54,330 nt of DNA from Burkholderiales bacterium 68-10 (GTDB lineage: Bacteria; Pseudomonadota; Gammaproteobacteria; Burkholderiales; Burkholderiaceae_C), in NCBI GenBank assembly GCA_001897615.1, contig MKTG01000050.1:25539-79868 (forward strand). The letters run 5' to 3'. The position numbers and the translations under genes are program-made. Position 1 is the first letter of the stretch. Every line of letters begins with the position of its first letter. Below are positions 9,016 through 18,930 of the stretch, piece after piece. A model generated the notes under the pieces. That model saw only the letters and a list, made by a program, of their open reading frames with translations. It was not told the DNA's origin and made no database searches.

Positions 9016-10293
9016 TCAGCGCCACCAGGCGGCCGGCACCGTGACCAGCGCCGGAAACAGGATCAGCAGCGCCAGCAGCGCCAGCAGCGCCAGCAGGAAC
9101 GGGGCGATGCCGCGCACCGCCTCGGGCATGCTGACCTTGCCCACCGAGCTGACCACGTTGAGCACCACGCCCACCGGCGGCGTGATCAGGCCGATCGAGC
9201 AGTTCATGATGAACACCACCCCGAAGTACACCGGGTCGATGTCGGCGGCCTTGACGATGGGCATGAACACCGGCGTGAAGATCAGCACGATGGGAATGAA
9301 GTCCAGCACCATGCCGGCGAAGAACACCACCACCATCATGGCCGTCATCAGCACCAGCGGGCGATCGGAAATGGTCTGCAGCCAGGCGCCGACCTGACCC
9401 GAGATGTCGGCGATGGTGATCATGTACGAGGCCACCATGGCCAGCGCCGCCAGCAGCAGCACCACCGAGGTGGTGCGCGCGGTGACCAGCAGGCACTCGT
9501 AGATCTTGCGCGGGCTCAGTTCGCGGTACACCACCAGGCCGACGAACAGCGCGTACGCCGCCGCCACCACCGCCGATTCAGTGGGGGTGAAGATACCGAA
9601 GCGCAGGCCGCCGATGATGATCACCGGCAGCATCAGCGCCCAGCCGCCCTGCCCCAGCAGCCGCAGCCGCCGGCCCCAGGGCACGCGCGGCGTCACGCTG
9701 ACCTGCTGGCGCCGCGCCACGATCCACCAGGCCACCATCAGCACCAGGCCCATCATCACGCCCGGAACGATGCCGGCCAGAAACAGCCGCGTGATCGACA
9801 CGTTGGCCGCCACGCCGAAGATCAGGAAGCCGATCGAGGGCGGGATCACCGGCGCGATGATGCCGCTGGCCGCCATCAGCCCGCAGGCACGGCCGGGGTC
9901 GTAGCCGGCGCGCCGCATCATGGGCACCAGGATGGCCGCCAGCGCGGCCGTGTCGGCCACCGCCGAACCGGACAGGCTGGCCAGCAGGATGCCGGCAAAG
10001 ATGGCCACGTAGCCCAGGCCGCCGCGCAGGTGACCGACGAAAGCGCTGGCCATGTCGACGATGCGCCGCGACAGCCCGCCGGCGTTCATGAACTCGCCCG
10101 CCAGGATGAAGAACGGCACCGCCATCAGCACGAAGTTGTCGGCGCCGGCGATGGCGTTCTGCACCACGATCTGGGCGTCGAACTGGCCCATCACCAGCAT
10201 CAGCGCCACGCCGGAGAACATCAGCGCGAAGGCGATCGGCATGCCGAGCGCGATCAAGGCCAGCAACGACAGCAGGAAGACGACGGCGGTCAT
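9016..10293 (-). CDS. dctM: TRAP transporter large permease (DctM)
   Basis: 425 aa polytopic protein; GSAVADTAALAAILVPMM and PPSIGFLIFG motifs. Confidence 0.92.
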   Translation of the reverse strand: MTAVVFLLSLLALIALGMPIAFALMFSGVALMLVMGQFDAQIVVQNAIAGADNFVLMAVPFFILAGEFMNAGGLSRRIVDMASAFVGHLRGGLGYVAIFAGILLASLSGSAVADTAALAAILVPMMRRAGYDPGRACGLMAASGIIAPVIPPSIGFLIFGVAANVSITRLFLAGIVPGVMMGLVLMVAWWIVARRQQVSVTPRVPWGRRLRLLGQGGWALMLPVIIIGGLRFGIFTPTESAVVAAAYALFVGLVVYRELSPRKIYECLLVTARTTSVVLLLAALAMVASYMITIADISGQVGAWLQTISDRPLVLMTAMMVVVFFAGMVLDFIPIVLIFTPVFMPIVKAADIDPVYFGVVFIMNCSIGLITPPVGVVLNVVSSVGKVSMPEAVRGIAPFLLALLALLALLILFPALVTVPAAWWR

Positions 10294-10844
10294 GACGCGC
10301 GCCCCCCATCGCCGTCAGCGGCCACGCGCTCGGCCTCGGCCTCGATGCGATCGCCCAGGTCCTGCGTCAGCTCGCGCTCGTCGCCGCGCCAGGCCCGCAG
10401 CAGGTTGTTGCAGACCGGAAAGATCAGCGCCACGCCGAACACCAGGGCCACGCCGTACAGCCAGGCGTAGGAAATGCCCAGCACCGGGTAGCTGTTGGCC
10501 AGGTTGATCTGCGTCTGGCGCCAGCCGCCGACGATGAAGATCACGCAGCCGGCCAGCAGCAGCAGCCCGGTGAGCAGCACCAGCACCCGCCGCGTGCGCG
10601 GCCCGACGGCGTGCAGCAGCGTGTCGAAGCCGATGTGGATGCGCTGGGCCGACGCCAGCACCGCGCCCATGAAGATCAGCCACACGAACAGCAGGCGCGA
10701 CAGTTCCTCAGAGACGGCGATGCCGGTGTTGAAGGCGTAGCGCAGCACGACGTTGCCGAACACCAGCAGGCCCATGATGGCCAGGCAGGCCACGATGAGC
10801 AGCTCGAAGCCGCGCGTGATCCAGCGCGCGGTGCGCTCAAGCAC
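10290..10844 (-). CDS. dctQ: TRAP transporter small permease (DctQ); probable GTG start
   Basis: DctQ-type sequence from VLERTARWITRGFELL; the in-frame upstream extension lacks DctQ character. Start uncertain (see findings). Confidence 0.75.
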   Translation of the reverse strand: MLERTARWITRGFELLIVACLAIMGLLVFGNVVLRYAFNTGIAVSEELSRLLFVWLIFMGAVLASAQRIHIGFDTLLHAVGPRTRRVLVLLTGLLLLAGCVIFIVGGWRQTQINLANSYPVLGISYAWLYGVALVFGVALIFPVCNNLLRAWRGDERELTQDLGDRIEAEAERVAADGDGGRAS

Positions 10845-11011
10845 GCCGGTCTCCGGCCGGGTGGTGGGGGTCCATGGTGTGTCTCCTCGATGCGAATGCT
10901 GGCCCGGATTAAACGCGCTTTTGGGCCACCCCGCCATCCGTTGCAACCCCGTGCGAGGCGATCGCGCCGGCCCGCCTGCCGCCGCACACTCAGGCGGACC
11001 GAAAATACGAT

Positions 11012-11060
11012 AAAAAAGTGGTCGCAACGCCCTTCTGGAAAGCGCCAGCAGCTATCATTA
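11012..11060 (+). repeat. Dispersed GCGCCAGCAGCTATCA-type element, copy B
   Basis: AAAAAAGTGGTCGCAACGCCCTTCTGGAAAGCGCCAGCAGCTATCATTA. Confidence 0.7.
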
Positions 11061-11070
11061 TTGAAGTCAT

Positions 11071-12141
11071 TCAGCTCGCACCAACAAGCCCGGCGGGCGG
11101 CGACGCCGGCACCCGGGCCCGCGTCGGCCAGCCCTGCAGGTGGTCCTGCACGATCTCGGCCAGCGCGGCCAGCCAGACCGGGTCGTCGTTCAGACAGGGC
11201 AGGTAATGAAACGCCTGCCCGCCCGCGGCCTGGAAGGCGTCCCGGCCTTCCATCGCGATTTCCTCCAGCGTCTCCAGGCAGTCCACCACGAAACCGGGGC
11301 AGACCACGTCCACGCGCGCCGTGCCAGCGCGGCCCAGCTGCTCCAACACGGCCTGCGTGGCCGGCTCGACCCACTTGGCCTTGCCGAAGCGCGACTGAAA
11401 GCTCAGCACCCAATCATGGGGCCGCAGCGCCAGCCGCTCGGCCAGCAGGCGCGCGGTGGCCACGCATTCGTCGTAGTACGGGTCGCCCCGCTCCACCGTG
11501 CGCTGCGGCACGCCGTGAAAGCTCATCACCAGCTTGTCCGGCCGGCCATGCGCCTGCCAGTGCTGCAGCACCACGCGGCTGAGCGCGCGGATGTAGCCCG
11601 GGTCGTCGAAAAAGCGCGCCACGAAACGCAGCTCAGGCACATGGCGCGCGCCGCGTGCCCAGTCGGCCACGGCGTCCACCACGCTGGCGGTGGTGGTGCC
11701 CGAATACTGCGGGTACAGCGGCACCACCAGGATGCGCGTGCAGCCGCGCGCGCGCAGCTCGTCCAGCTGCGAGGCGATCGACGGCTGGCCGTAGCGCATC
11801 GCCAGCCGCACGCTGACGTCGTGCCCGCGCTCGCCCAGGTAGCCGCGCAGCATCGCCGCCTGCTTGCGGCTCCACACGAGCAGGGGCGAGCCCTCGGGCG
11901 TCCAGATGGACTGGTACTTGGCGGCCGACTTGGCCGGGCGCGTGCGCAGGATCACGCCGTGCAGGATGGGCTTCCACAGCGCCGGCGGGATCTCCACCAC
12001 GCGCGGGTCGCTCAGGAATTCGGCCAGGTAGCGGCGCGTGGCCGCGGCGGTCGGTTCAGCGGGCGTGCCCAGGTTGCACAGCAGCACGCCCGTGCGGCCC
12101 GGCTGGCCGCGCGCGGCCTCGGGTTCAGGTCGAAAAGGCAT
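11071..12141 (-). CDS. hemH: Ferrochelatase
   Basis: LLCNLGTPAEPT, PLYPQYSGTTTASV, MSFHGVPQRTVERGDPY motifs. Confidence 0.95.
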   Translation of the reverse strand: MPFRPEPEAARGQPGRTGVLLCNLGTPAEPTAAATRRYLAEFLSDPRVVEIPPALWKPILHGVILRTRPAKSAAKYQSIWTPEGSPLLVWSRKQAAMLRGYLGERGHDVSVRLAMRYGQPSIASQLDELRARGCTRILVVPLYPQYSGTTTASVVDAVADWARGARHVPELRFVARFFDDPGYIRALSRVVLQHWQAHGRPDKLVMSFHGVPQRTVERGDPYYDECVATARLLAERLALRPHDWVLSFQSRFGKAKWVEPATQAVLEQLGRAGTARVDVVCPGFVVDCLETLEEIAMEGRDAFQAAGGQAFHYLPCLNDDPVWLAALAEIVQDHLQGWPTRARVPASPPAGLVGAS

Positions 12142-12179
12142 GGGCTATTCTCTCCGATGGCCTGCCCACCCCACCGCAC

Positions 12180-12893
12180 ATGAGCCCCCACCGCCTCGAC
12201 CTGCGCCGCATCCGCGCCATCACGCTCGACCTGGACGACACCCTGTGGCCCGTGTGGCCCACCATCGCGCGCGCCGAGGACGCCCTGCGCGACTGGCTGG
12301 ACCACCACGCCCCGCGCACCGCCGCCCTGGCGCGCGACGCCGACACCGCCCGCCAGGCGCGCCAGGCCGCGCGCGCCGCACAAGCCGAGCGCCTGCACGA
12401 CCTGGGCGCGCTGCGGCGCGAGGCCATCCGCCAGCTGCTGCTGCGGGCCGGCGAGGACGACGCCCTGGCCACGCCCGCATTTGAGATTTTTCTGGCCGCG
12501 CGCCAGCGCGTCACCCTGTTCGACGACGCGCTGCCCGCGCTGGCGGCGCTGAGCGCGCGCTACCCCGTCGTGGCGCTGAGCAACGGCAACGCCGACGTGC
12601 ACCGGGTCGGCATCGGCGCATACTTTCGCGCCGCCGTCAGCGCCGCCGACATCGGTGTGGGCAAGCCCGACGCGCGCATCTTCCGCGCCGCCGCGCAGGC
12701 CGCCGGCGTGGCCGAATCCGAGGTGCTGCACATCGGCGACGACCCGCGGCTGGACGGCCACGGCGCGCTGGCCAGCGGCATGCAGATGGCCTGGGTCAAC
12801 CGCGCCGGCGCGCCCTGGCCGGACGACGTGGCCGGCCAGCCGCACGCCGAGGTGGGCGACCTGGCAGCGCTGTGCGCGTGGCTGCAGGCCTGA
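12180..12893 (+). CDS. HAD-IA family hydrolase
   Basis: LDLDDTLWP motif I, ALSNGNADVHR motif II, VGKPDARIF motif III, HIGDDPRLD motif IV. Confidence 0.9.
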   Translation: MSPHRLDLRRIRAITLDLDDTLWPVWPTIARAEDALRDWLDHHAPRTAALARDADTARQARQAARAAQAERLHDLGALRREAIRQLLLRAGEDDALATPAFEIFLAARQRVTLFDDALPALAALSARYPVVALSNGNADVHRVGIGAYFRAAVSAADIGVGKPDARIFRAAAQAAGVAESEVLHIGDDPRLDGHGALASGMQMAWVNRAGAPWPDDVAGQPHAEVGDLAALCAWLQA

Positions 12894-12907
12894 GCGGGGG
12901 CCGACAG

Positions 12908-12920
12908 CGTCAGACGTTGA
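12908..12920. repeat. Putative att site (left)
   Basis: CGTCAGACGTTGA, identical to 33922-33934. Confidence 0.8.
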
Positions 12921-13197
12921 TCACACGTTTAAACGTTGATCGGTCGGCAAAGGGCCGTGAATGCTAGGTTTCGCGGGGAAATCGGGCTGCGGCCTTTGCG
13001 GGAAACGCTGGAAGTACCCCCAGTTGTACCCCCATGGGGGTATCGGGATGATAGATCAGTCTGGATGCGGGTGCCAGCGCTGCGCCTGCCGGATAAAACG
13101 GTTATGGCGCAGACCGCATTGTTGGCTGACGCCTGGAACGGTACGCGATGAGATGCAGGGGAACGGGCCGCTGTGGCCCAGACCTCGGAGAACTCTC

Positions 13198-14355
13198 ATG
13201 GCAGACCACCACACCCGCCACAACCCGCTGGGGCAAGACGCCCTGTTCGCCACGCCAGCATCGCTCATGCTCGACGCCCGCCTCACGCCACTGGAGCGCA
13301 ATGGCTGGCAGGTGCTGCGCATGCTGCGCTCTGCGGAGGACATCAGTCCGCTTGCAAACCTGGGGCAGTTGCGCCGCTATCTCACCTCCACCCCGCTGGG
13401 GCAGAGGGCCGGATACGAGACGGCCCGGCGCGTTCTCGTCGTGCTTCGGCTGACGGGGTGGATCAGTCTGGTGGGCCAGCAACGCGACCCTCTGACCGGC
13501 CATGTGCTCAGTGAGCTATATCAGGTTCACGAAAGCGCCCTCAGCTTCCAACAGGCTTGCACGCTCGATGCCAGCCTCCCCGCGCTGCTGCAATCTTCCA
13601 TCGGCCACGAAAACAACCAGGTGGATCGGGTGGCCGTCCACATTCAGGCAGTGTTGGCGCAGGCACCTGACGCCGCCTCCCTTGCGACCCAAGATCAGCG
13701 CCACGATGACGATGATTTGCCCCCTATGCCGCCGTCGCAGGCGAGCGAGGCAGCCGACCCGCTGCCATTGTCTGGCGATTCCGCTGGCAGCACGCCTGTT
13801 CCGCAACAGACCGGGCACGCTCGCCACATGACGGCTGAGCAGGGCAGTACGTATAAGACGTATATGTATAAAAAAGAACGTACGTACCGCGCGCGCGAAG
13901 GCAACGGCGATTCAGCATCGCAGTCGGTGAGCTTGCCGCCTTGCCTGAGCAATGCCCAGGCAGATCAGCAAAAGGACGTGCAGGCCGCCTTGCGGCGGCT
14001 GCCGCCGCAGCATCGCCAGGAAGTACTCGATGAGTTGCAGGCACGCAGCCAAAGTGGCACCGTGCGCAATGTCGTGGCCTACTTTTTCGCCTTGGTGAAG
14101 CGCGTTTTTGCGGGCGAGTTCCGCTTGTGGGCAGGTCGCAAGGAGGCGTATACCACCCCACGGCCTGCCGAGAATCGGCCTGCAGTTCCACCGCGTACCG
14201 AAGACCGCCCAGAACCGACTGCGCAACCGGCATCACGTGAAACCGCCCTGGCGCACATCGCCAACATCCGCAAGATCATGAAGGCCTCGACGAACGCTGG
14301 GGACATCGCAGCGCAGGCAATGCAGGCCAGGGGATGGCAGCCGCATCCTGCGTAG
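13198..14355 (+). CDS. Island replication-like protein, possibly STY4528 family
   Basis: MADHHTRHNPLGQDALFATPASLMLDARLTPLERNGWQVLRML resembles ICE/pathogenicity-island STY4528-like proteins (recalled, not searched); ATG at 13198. Confidence 0.55.
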   Translation: MADHHTRHNPLGQDALFATPASLMLDARLTPLERNGWQVLRMLRSAEDISPLANLGQLRRYLTSTPLGQRAGYETARRVLVVLRLTGWISLVGQQRDPLTGHVLSELYQVHESALSFQQACTLDASLPALLQSSIGHENNQVDRVAVHIQAVLAQAPDAASLATQDQRHDDDDLPPMPPSQASEAADPLPLSGDSAGSTPVPQQTGHARHMTAEQGSTYKTYMYKKERTYRAREGNGDSASQSVSLPPCLSNAQADQQKDVQAALRRLPPQHRQEVLDELQARSQSGTVRNVVAYFFALVKRVFAGEFRLWAGRKEAYTTPRPAENRPAVPPRTEDRPEPTAQPASRETALAHIANIRKIMKASTNAGDIAAQAMQARGWQPHPA

Positions 14356-14372
14356 CAAATGCTGCCGCGAAA

Positions 14373-14405
14373 CGGGTCGTCACTGCACGCCGCAGTGACG
14401 ACCCG
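14373..14405 (+). terminator. Hairpin terminator after the island replication-like gene
   Basis: CGGGTCGTCACTGC-ACGCC-GCAGTGACGACCCG, 14-bp perfect stem 18 nt after the stop; no clear T-tract. Confidence 0.6.
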
Positions 14406-14957
14406 CGCAACACCGCAAACAATGCGGGCGAGAGCCAGTTCCTATTGCGTGCGGCCTACATGATGATGTCCGCACTACATTGACCGGGCAGTTGCCAAGA
14501 CCGATGGGCTTCGTACATCGGCACCCCTAACAGCGCAGGTTCCTGCAAGCGCTGGCCCAACAGGGTGGAGCCACCCCAGGTATGCCCAGGCTCCGACCGC
14601 ATACCGACCCTACCCAAGGGCGGAGCCTTCTTCGTCTGTTTGAACTCATCCCTACCGCGCCGTCTGGCGCACTGTCCTTTGCAGCAATTGCCTGTGCGCG
14701 ACGCACAGGGTTCCCGCTGCATGTCTCATCCCACTCACCTCATAGGAGGACTCGTCCACGTTCACAACACTTTCGTCTTGCATTACCTCCGTCTGGACTT
14801 CCAACAGGGAGCAAGACGGACGCCTCATTCGAGGCCCTGGTGTCTCCTGAACACCATGCCCTTGCCCTCACGGGATCTCGCCTTGGCGAGTTGGCACCAA
14901 CACTAACCACTGAATTTCAGGACAACGCAGTACGGTGCTTTGTTTGGAGACCGGAAG

Positions 14958-15821
14958 ATGGACGACTTGACCTACACACTGCGGCAGTTATGCCAGCGCA
15001 ACCGTGACGGTAGCTACAACACACAGGCCGACCGGGTGCGTTCTCTCGCACTGGCTGCGCGGCAACTGCGCGAGGCCGGTTTCCGGCAGATGAAGGCTTC
15101 GTCGCTCAAGGGCAAGCACGTCCAGGCGCTGCTGGAACGCTGGCAGGGAGAAGGCTTGTCGTCCGGCACCATCAAGAATCGGCTTTCTCATCTGCGCTGG
15201 TGGGCCGAGAAGATCGGCAAGTCGGGCATCTTGCCGGCGGACAATATGCAGCTTGGCGTGGCCGAGCGCCGCTATGTGACCAACGTCAGCAAGGCCAGGG
15301 AACTGGGCACAGGTCTTGAACAGATTACCGATGTCCACGTGCGCATGAGCCTTCAGCTACAGGCCGCCTTCGGATTGCGTCGGGAGGAAGCGATCAAGTT
15401 GCAGCCCAGTTACGCAGATCGGAGCGACCACATCGCCCTCAAGGGATCGTGGACCAAGGGCGGCCGGGAGCGAACGGTGCCCATCACCACGACAGAGCAA
15501 CGCGACGTGCTCCAGGCAGCACACCACCTGGCAGGCACAGGGTCATTGATCCCGGCAAACAAGACCTACATCCAGCAGCGGCACGTCTACGATGGTCAGT
15601 GCAAGGCGGCGGGGCTGAGCCATATGCATGGCCTTCGCCATCAGTATGCGCAAAGCCGCTATGAGACTCTGACGGGGTGGCCTGCACCAGCAGCGGGTGG
15701 GCCACCCGTCAGAACGCTGAGCGATACACAGCGAACCCAGGATACCGCAGCACGACAAATCATCAGCCGAGAGCTTGGACACGAACGGCTGCAAGTTACT
15801 GCTGTTTATCTCGGAAGATAA
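14958..15821 (+). CDS. Tyrosine recombinase / integrase domain-containing protein (ICE-associated type)
   Basis: FGLRREEA (Arg), MHGLRHQYAQ (HxxR), ELGHERLQVTAVYLGR (C-terminal Tyr) catalytic pattern. Confidence 0.8.
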   Translation: MDDLTYTLRQLCQRNRDGSYNTQADRVRSLALAARQLREAGFRQMKASSLKGKHVQALLERWQGEGLSSGTIKNRLSHLRWWAEKIGKSGILPADNMQLGVAERRYVTNVSKARELGTGLEQITDVHVRMSLQLQAAFGLRREEAIKLQPSYADRSDHIALKGSWTKGGRERTVPITTTEQRDVLQAAHHLAGTGSLIPANKTYIQQRHVYDGQCKAAGLSHMHGLRHQYAQSRYETLTGWPAPAAGGPPVRTLSDTQRTQDTAARQIISRELGHERLQVTAVYLGR

Positions 15822-15826
15822 ACAGC
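15801..15826. terminator. Bidirectional terminator hairpin between the convergent recombinase and res genes
   Basis: GCTGTTTATCT-CGGA-AGATAAACAGC, 11-bp perfect stem overlapping the recombinase stop. Confidence 0.65.
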
Positions 15827-15836
15827 TCGGCCTCCA

Positions 15837-18800
15837 CTACTTCACCACCTCCATCAGCTTGCCGAAACTGTCCACCACGTCGTATTTGACGTTCTCCGGG
15901 GCGTAGCAGCGGTTCATCTCGTCGAAAAACTTGCGGGCGCACTTGATCTTGGTTTTCTCGATCTCACGCAGGTCCATCGAGGACATGGACCCCTTGGTTT
16001 CCGCCACGAAATAGATGTGCTTGACCGCGCCTTCCTTGAAGCTGATCGCCCAATCCGGGTTGTAGTCGCCCACAGGCGTGGGAATAAGGAAGCCGCGTGG
16101 CAACTTGGCATAGACCACCACTTCATTTGCTGTGTCCAGCTCTTTCACGAACTCCCGCTCCACCTTCGAATCCGTCAGCACATAGTCGTAGATGTGTCGC
16201 TGAAGCTTGTCACCGGCCTTGCTGAAGTCCTGCTTGGTCTGCCCGACGGTGAAGATGTCGAGGTCGAACTTGTCCTCGACGGGATCGTAGGCCAGGTGTT
16301 CGATAATGACCGTGGCCTTCTGCTCGTTGATGAGTCGCGTGGCCTCGGCGATGAAACTTTCCGGGTTAGTCTTGAACTGCGCAAAAACCGCGACGTTAAT
16401 ACCCTTGAGGATTTCCGCCACCGTGCGGCGAGTCAATTGAGTACCTTCGGCCAGCTTGCCGATCAGGTCGTACTTGACCGCTGAATGAATCGACTGCTTG
16501 TTGTATTCGGTCTTTGTTTCGGCAACCTTGAAACCATCTCCACGCTTTAGCGCCTCACCAGTCACCTGGTCGATCTGTTCGCCTGCCTGGATGGTGTATT
16601 GCAGCGGGGTCACGCGCAGGGCCGCGTCCAGCTCCTTGACCGCCTTTTGCACCAATTCATGAGAGTCGAAATCGACACTGTAGGCCGCCTTGCGGTTGAT
16701 GCGGTTCCACAGCGCCTTGAACTCCTGTTTGTCGAAGTTGGCGTTGAGCGGGTTCTTCTTGGGTTTGCGGTCGTCGCCGATGTCAGGCAATTGGCTGGCA
16801 CTGAACACACTGTCGATAAGCTGGTACACCTGCGCCGCGTGCGGCTTCAGTTCGTCTGGCAGATCGGCCAGCGTTCCAGCCTTCTTGGCATCGTGATACG
16901 CGCCCGCGATCCGGTCTGAATCGTCTGTGTAGTCGTTCTTAACCAGATAGCGGTAGATTTGCTTCGCCAGTTGCGGCGTAACCGGCATGTCGCCGGTCGC
17001 CGTTTTCAGCACCTTGCCAGTGAAATATTCCTCGTTTGCCACGCGTGGACGTTCCGACAGCGACTCGCTGATGTCCTTTTGCAGCGCGGTCACGAAGTCC
17101 TTGTAGCTCTCGCTGGCCACTACCGTCAGCACGTTCACATCGTGAACGGTAGCCGGGTGATCCATCCGGTCACCATTCTGGTTGACCGACAGCCGCAAGC
17201 CGCGCCCCACCTCCTGGCGGCGGGAGATGGTGTTGTCGCTGTGCTTGAGCGCGCAGATGACGAACACGTTCGGGTTGTCCCAGCCTTCGCGCAACGCCGA
17301 GTGCGAGAAGATGAAACGCACCGGCTCTGCGAGCGACAGCAGGCGCTCTTTATCCTTCAGGATCAGGTCGTAGGCGTCCACGTCATCTGAAAACCCAGCG
17401 TTCTCGCCGCGCGCGGCAACCGTCGAGTCAGCCAGCCGCTTGGTTTTCTTGTCGATGGAGAAGTATCCGCTGTGGGTCTTGTCGGCCGAAATACCCTTCA
17501 AGTACCTGACGTAGGCCGTTTCGTCCAGATCGAGCATCTCGTTCAGGTACTGCGTGTATTCCGCTTCAAAGATGCGGGCGTATTCACCCTTTTCGTCCGC
17601 CTGCGTGTAGTCGCGGTACTTGGCCACCTCGTCGATGAAGAACAGGGTCAGTACCTTCACGCCCTGTTGGAACAATGCCTGTTCTTTGTCGAAGTGCGCC
17701 TTGATCGCTTCCCTAATTTGGATGCGGCGCAGAGCCGCCTCGGTCACGTCGCCGGTAGCGTCGCCGACCGTCAGCTCCACGCCATTGGTAAAGCTCAGGG
17801 TGTCGGTGTTGGCGTTGATGTCCGTCACCACGTAGTTGCGGTACTGATCCAACCCGCCCGACAGATCGAACAGGTTGTCGCCCTTGCCGAGCTTGCGCAC
17901 CACGCGCTTGATGTTGCCGCTCGCCAGCTTCTGCTCGAACTCGACGCGCGCCTCGGGCGGCTTCTTGCTCGAAATTTCGATGGATTGCAGGTACAGATAG
18001 CCTGCCGTGCCCGCCAGTCCCTTCACCGCGATGCCACGCACGGCGATTTTCTTCACCAGCTTCTGATTGTAGGCGTCCAGCGCATCGAGGCGGTGAATCT
18101 TGTTGTGGGTGGTCTTGTGGGTCGCCGAATAGCGCAGCACCATCAGTGCCTTGAACGCTTCCAGGGAATCCAGCGTTTTCTTGCCTTCCATCTTCTGCGG
18201 CTCATCCAGTATCAGGATAGGGCGGTTGGCGCTGATCACGTCAATGGGTCGGCGGGACTGGAAGTCGTCCAGTTCCTCGTAGATGCGGCGGTTGTCTTTG
18301 CCGGTGGCATTGAAAGCCTGCACATTGATCACCATCACATTGATGCCCGCGTCCGACGAAAAACTCTCAAGGTGGTGCAGTTGCTTGGAGTTGTAGATGA
18401 AGAAGCGCGCCTTCTTCTGGTACGTCTCCAGGAAGTGCTCGGCGGTGATGTCCAGCGACTTGGCCACGCCCTCGCGGATGGCGATACTGGGTACCACGAT
18501 GATGAACTTGCTCCAGCCGTACAGCTTGTTCAGCTCGAAGATGGTCTTGATGTAGCAGTAGGTCTTGCCCGTGCCGGTTTCCATCTCGATGTCGAGATTG
18601 ACCTTGGCCACCTTGGTTTTGACCAGCGCATCCGACAGCGGCAGGTTCTGCGCTCGTTGCACGGCGTGGATGTTGTCCAGCAGAGCCAGCTCCGACAGGG
18701 TGAGGTCGGCGTTGCGAAAAGCCGCCTCCTGCTCTGCCGCTGCCCCTGGCGCGGCCTCCAGCGCCAGCGCCCCTTGTGGGCTGGCGGGTGCCGCCTTGCG

Positions 18801-18920
18801 GGTGCCGGGGTCAAGACGATAGCGAATGCCGCCGTGCTGCGGCACCTGCCCCTTGAAACAGTCCACCACGGCCTGTACGGCGGCAGTCTGGTAGGCCTGC
18901 GTTTTGAACTTCAGCTTCAT
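15837..18920 (-). CDS. res: Type III restriction endonuclease subunit (Res; DEAD/DEAH helicase-nuclease)
   Basis: 1027 aa; [21 protein letters not shown] (motif I), ILDEPQKM (II), [31 protein letters not shown] (VI). Confidence 0.93.
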   Translation of the reverse strand: MKLKFKTQAYQTAAVQAVVDCFKGQVPQHGGIRYRLDPGTRKAAPASPQGALALEAAPGAAAEQEAAFRNADLTLSELALLDNIHAVQRAQNLPLSDALVKTKVAKVNLDIEMETGTGKTYCYIKTIFELNKLYGWSKFIIVVPSIAIREGVAKSLDITAEHFLETYQKKARFFIYNSKQLHHLESFSSDAGINVMVINVQAFNATGKDNRRIYEELDDFQSRRPIDVISANRPILILDEPQKMEGKKTLDSLEAFKALMVLRYSATHKTTHNKIHRLDALDAYNQKLVKKIAVRGIAVKGLAGTAGYLYLQSIEISSKKPPEARVEFEQKLASGNIKRVVRKLGKGDNLFDLSGGLDQYRNYVVTDINANTDTLSFTNGVELTVGDATGDVTEAALRRIQIREAIKAHFDKEQALFQQGVKVLTLFFIDEVAKYRDYTQADEKGEYARIFEAEYTQYLNEMLDLDETAYVRYLKGISADKTHSGYFSIDKKTKRLADSTVAARGENAGFSDDVDAYDLILKDKERLLSLAEPVRFIFSHSALREGWDNPNVFVICALKHSDNTISRRQEVGRGLRLSVNQNGDRMDHPATVHDVNVLTVVASESYKDFVTALQKDISESLSERPRVANEEYFTGKVLKTATGDMPVTPQLAKQIYRYLVKNDYTDDSDRIAGAYHDAKKAGTLADLPDELKPHAAQVYQLIDSVFSASQLPDIGDDRKPKKNPLNANFDKQEFKALWNRINRKAAYSVDFDSHELVQKAVKELDAALRVTPLQYTIQAGEQIDQVTGEALKRGDGFKVAETKTEYNKQSIHSAVKYDLIGKLAEGTQLTRRTVAEILKGINVAVFAQFKTNPESFIAEATRLINEQKATVIIEHLAYDPVEDKFDLDIFTVGQTKQDFSKAGDKLQRHIYDYVLTDSKVEREFVKELDTANEVVVYAKLPRGFLIPTPVGDYNPDWAISFKEGAVKHIYFVAETKGSMSSMDLREIEKTKIKCARKFFDEMNRCYAPENVKYDVVDSFGKLMEVVK

Positions 18921-18930
18921 CGCAGTCCCC

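Noticed and set aside
12961-13197. N-terminal extension of the replication-like ORF
   Set aside because: Cys-rich unlikely sequence over the repeat-containing island end; ATG at 13198 fits the family-like start better.
14582-15007. 141-aa ORF in the non-coding stretch
   Set aside because: No recognisable domain, Ser/Pro/Thr-biased composition, overlaps the recombinase start in another frame.
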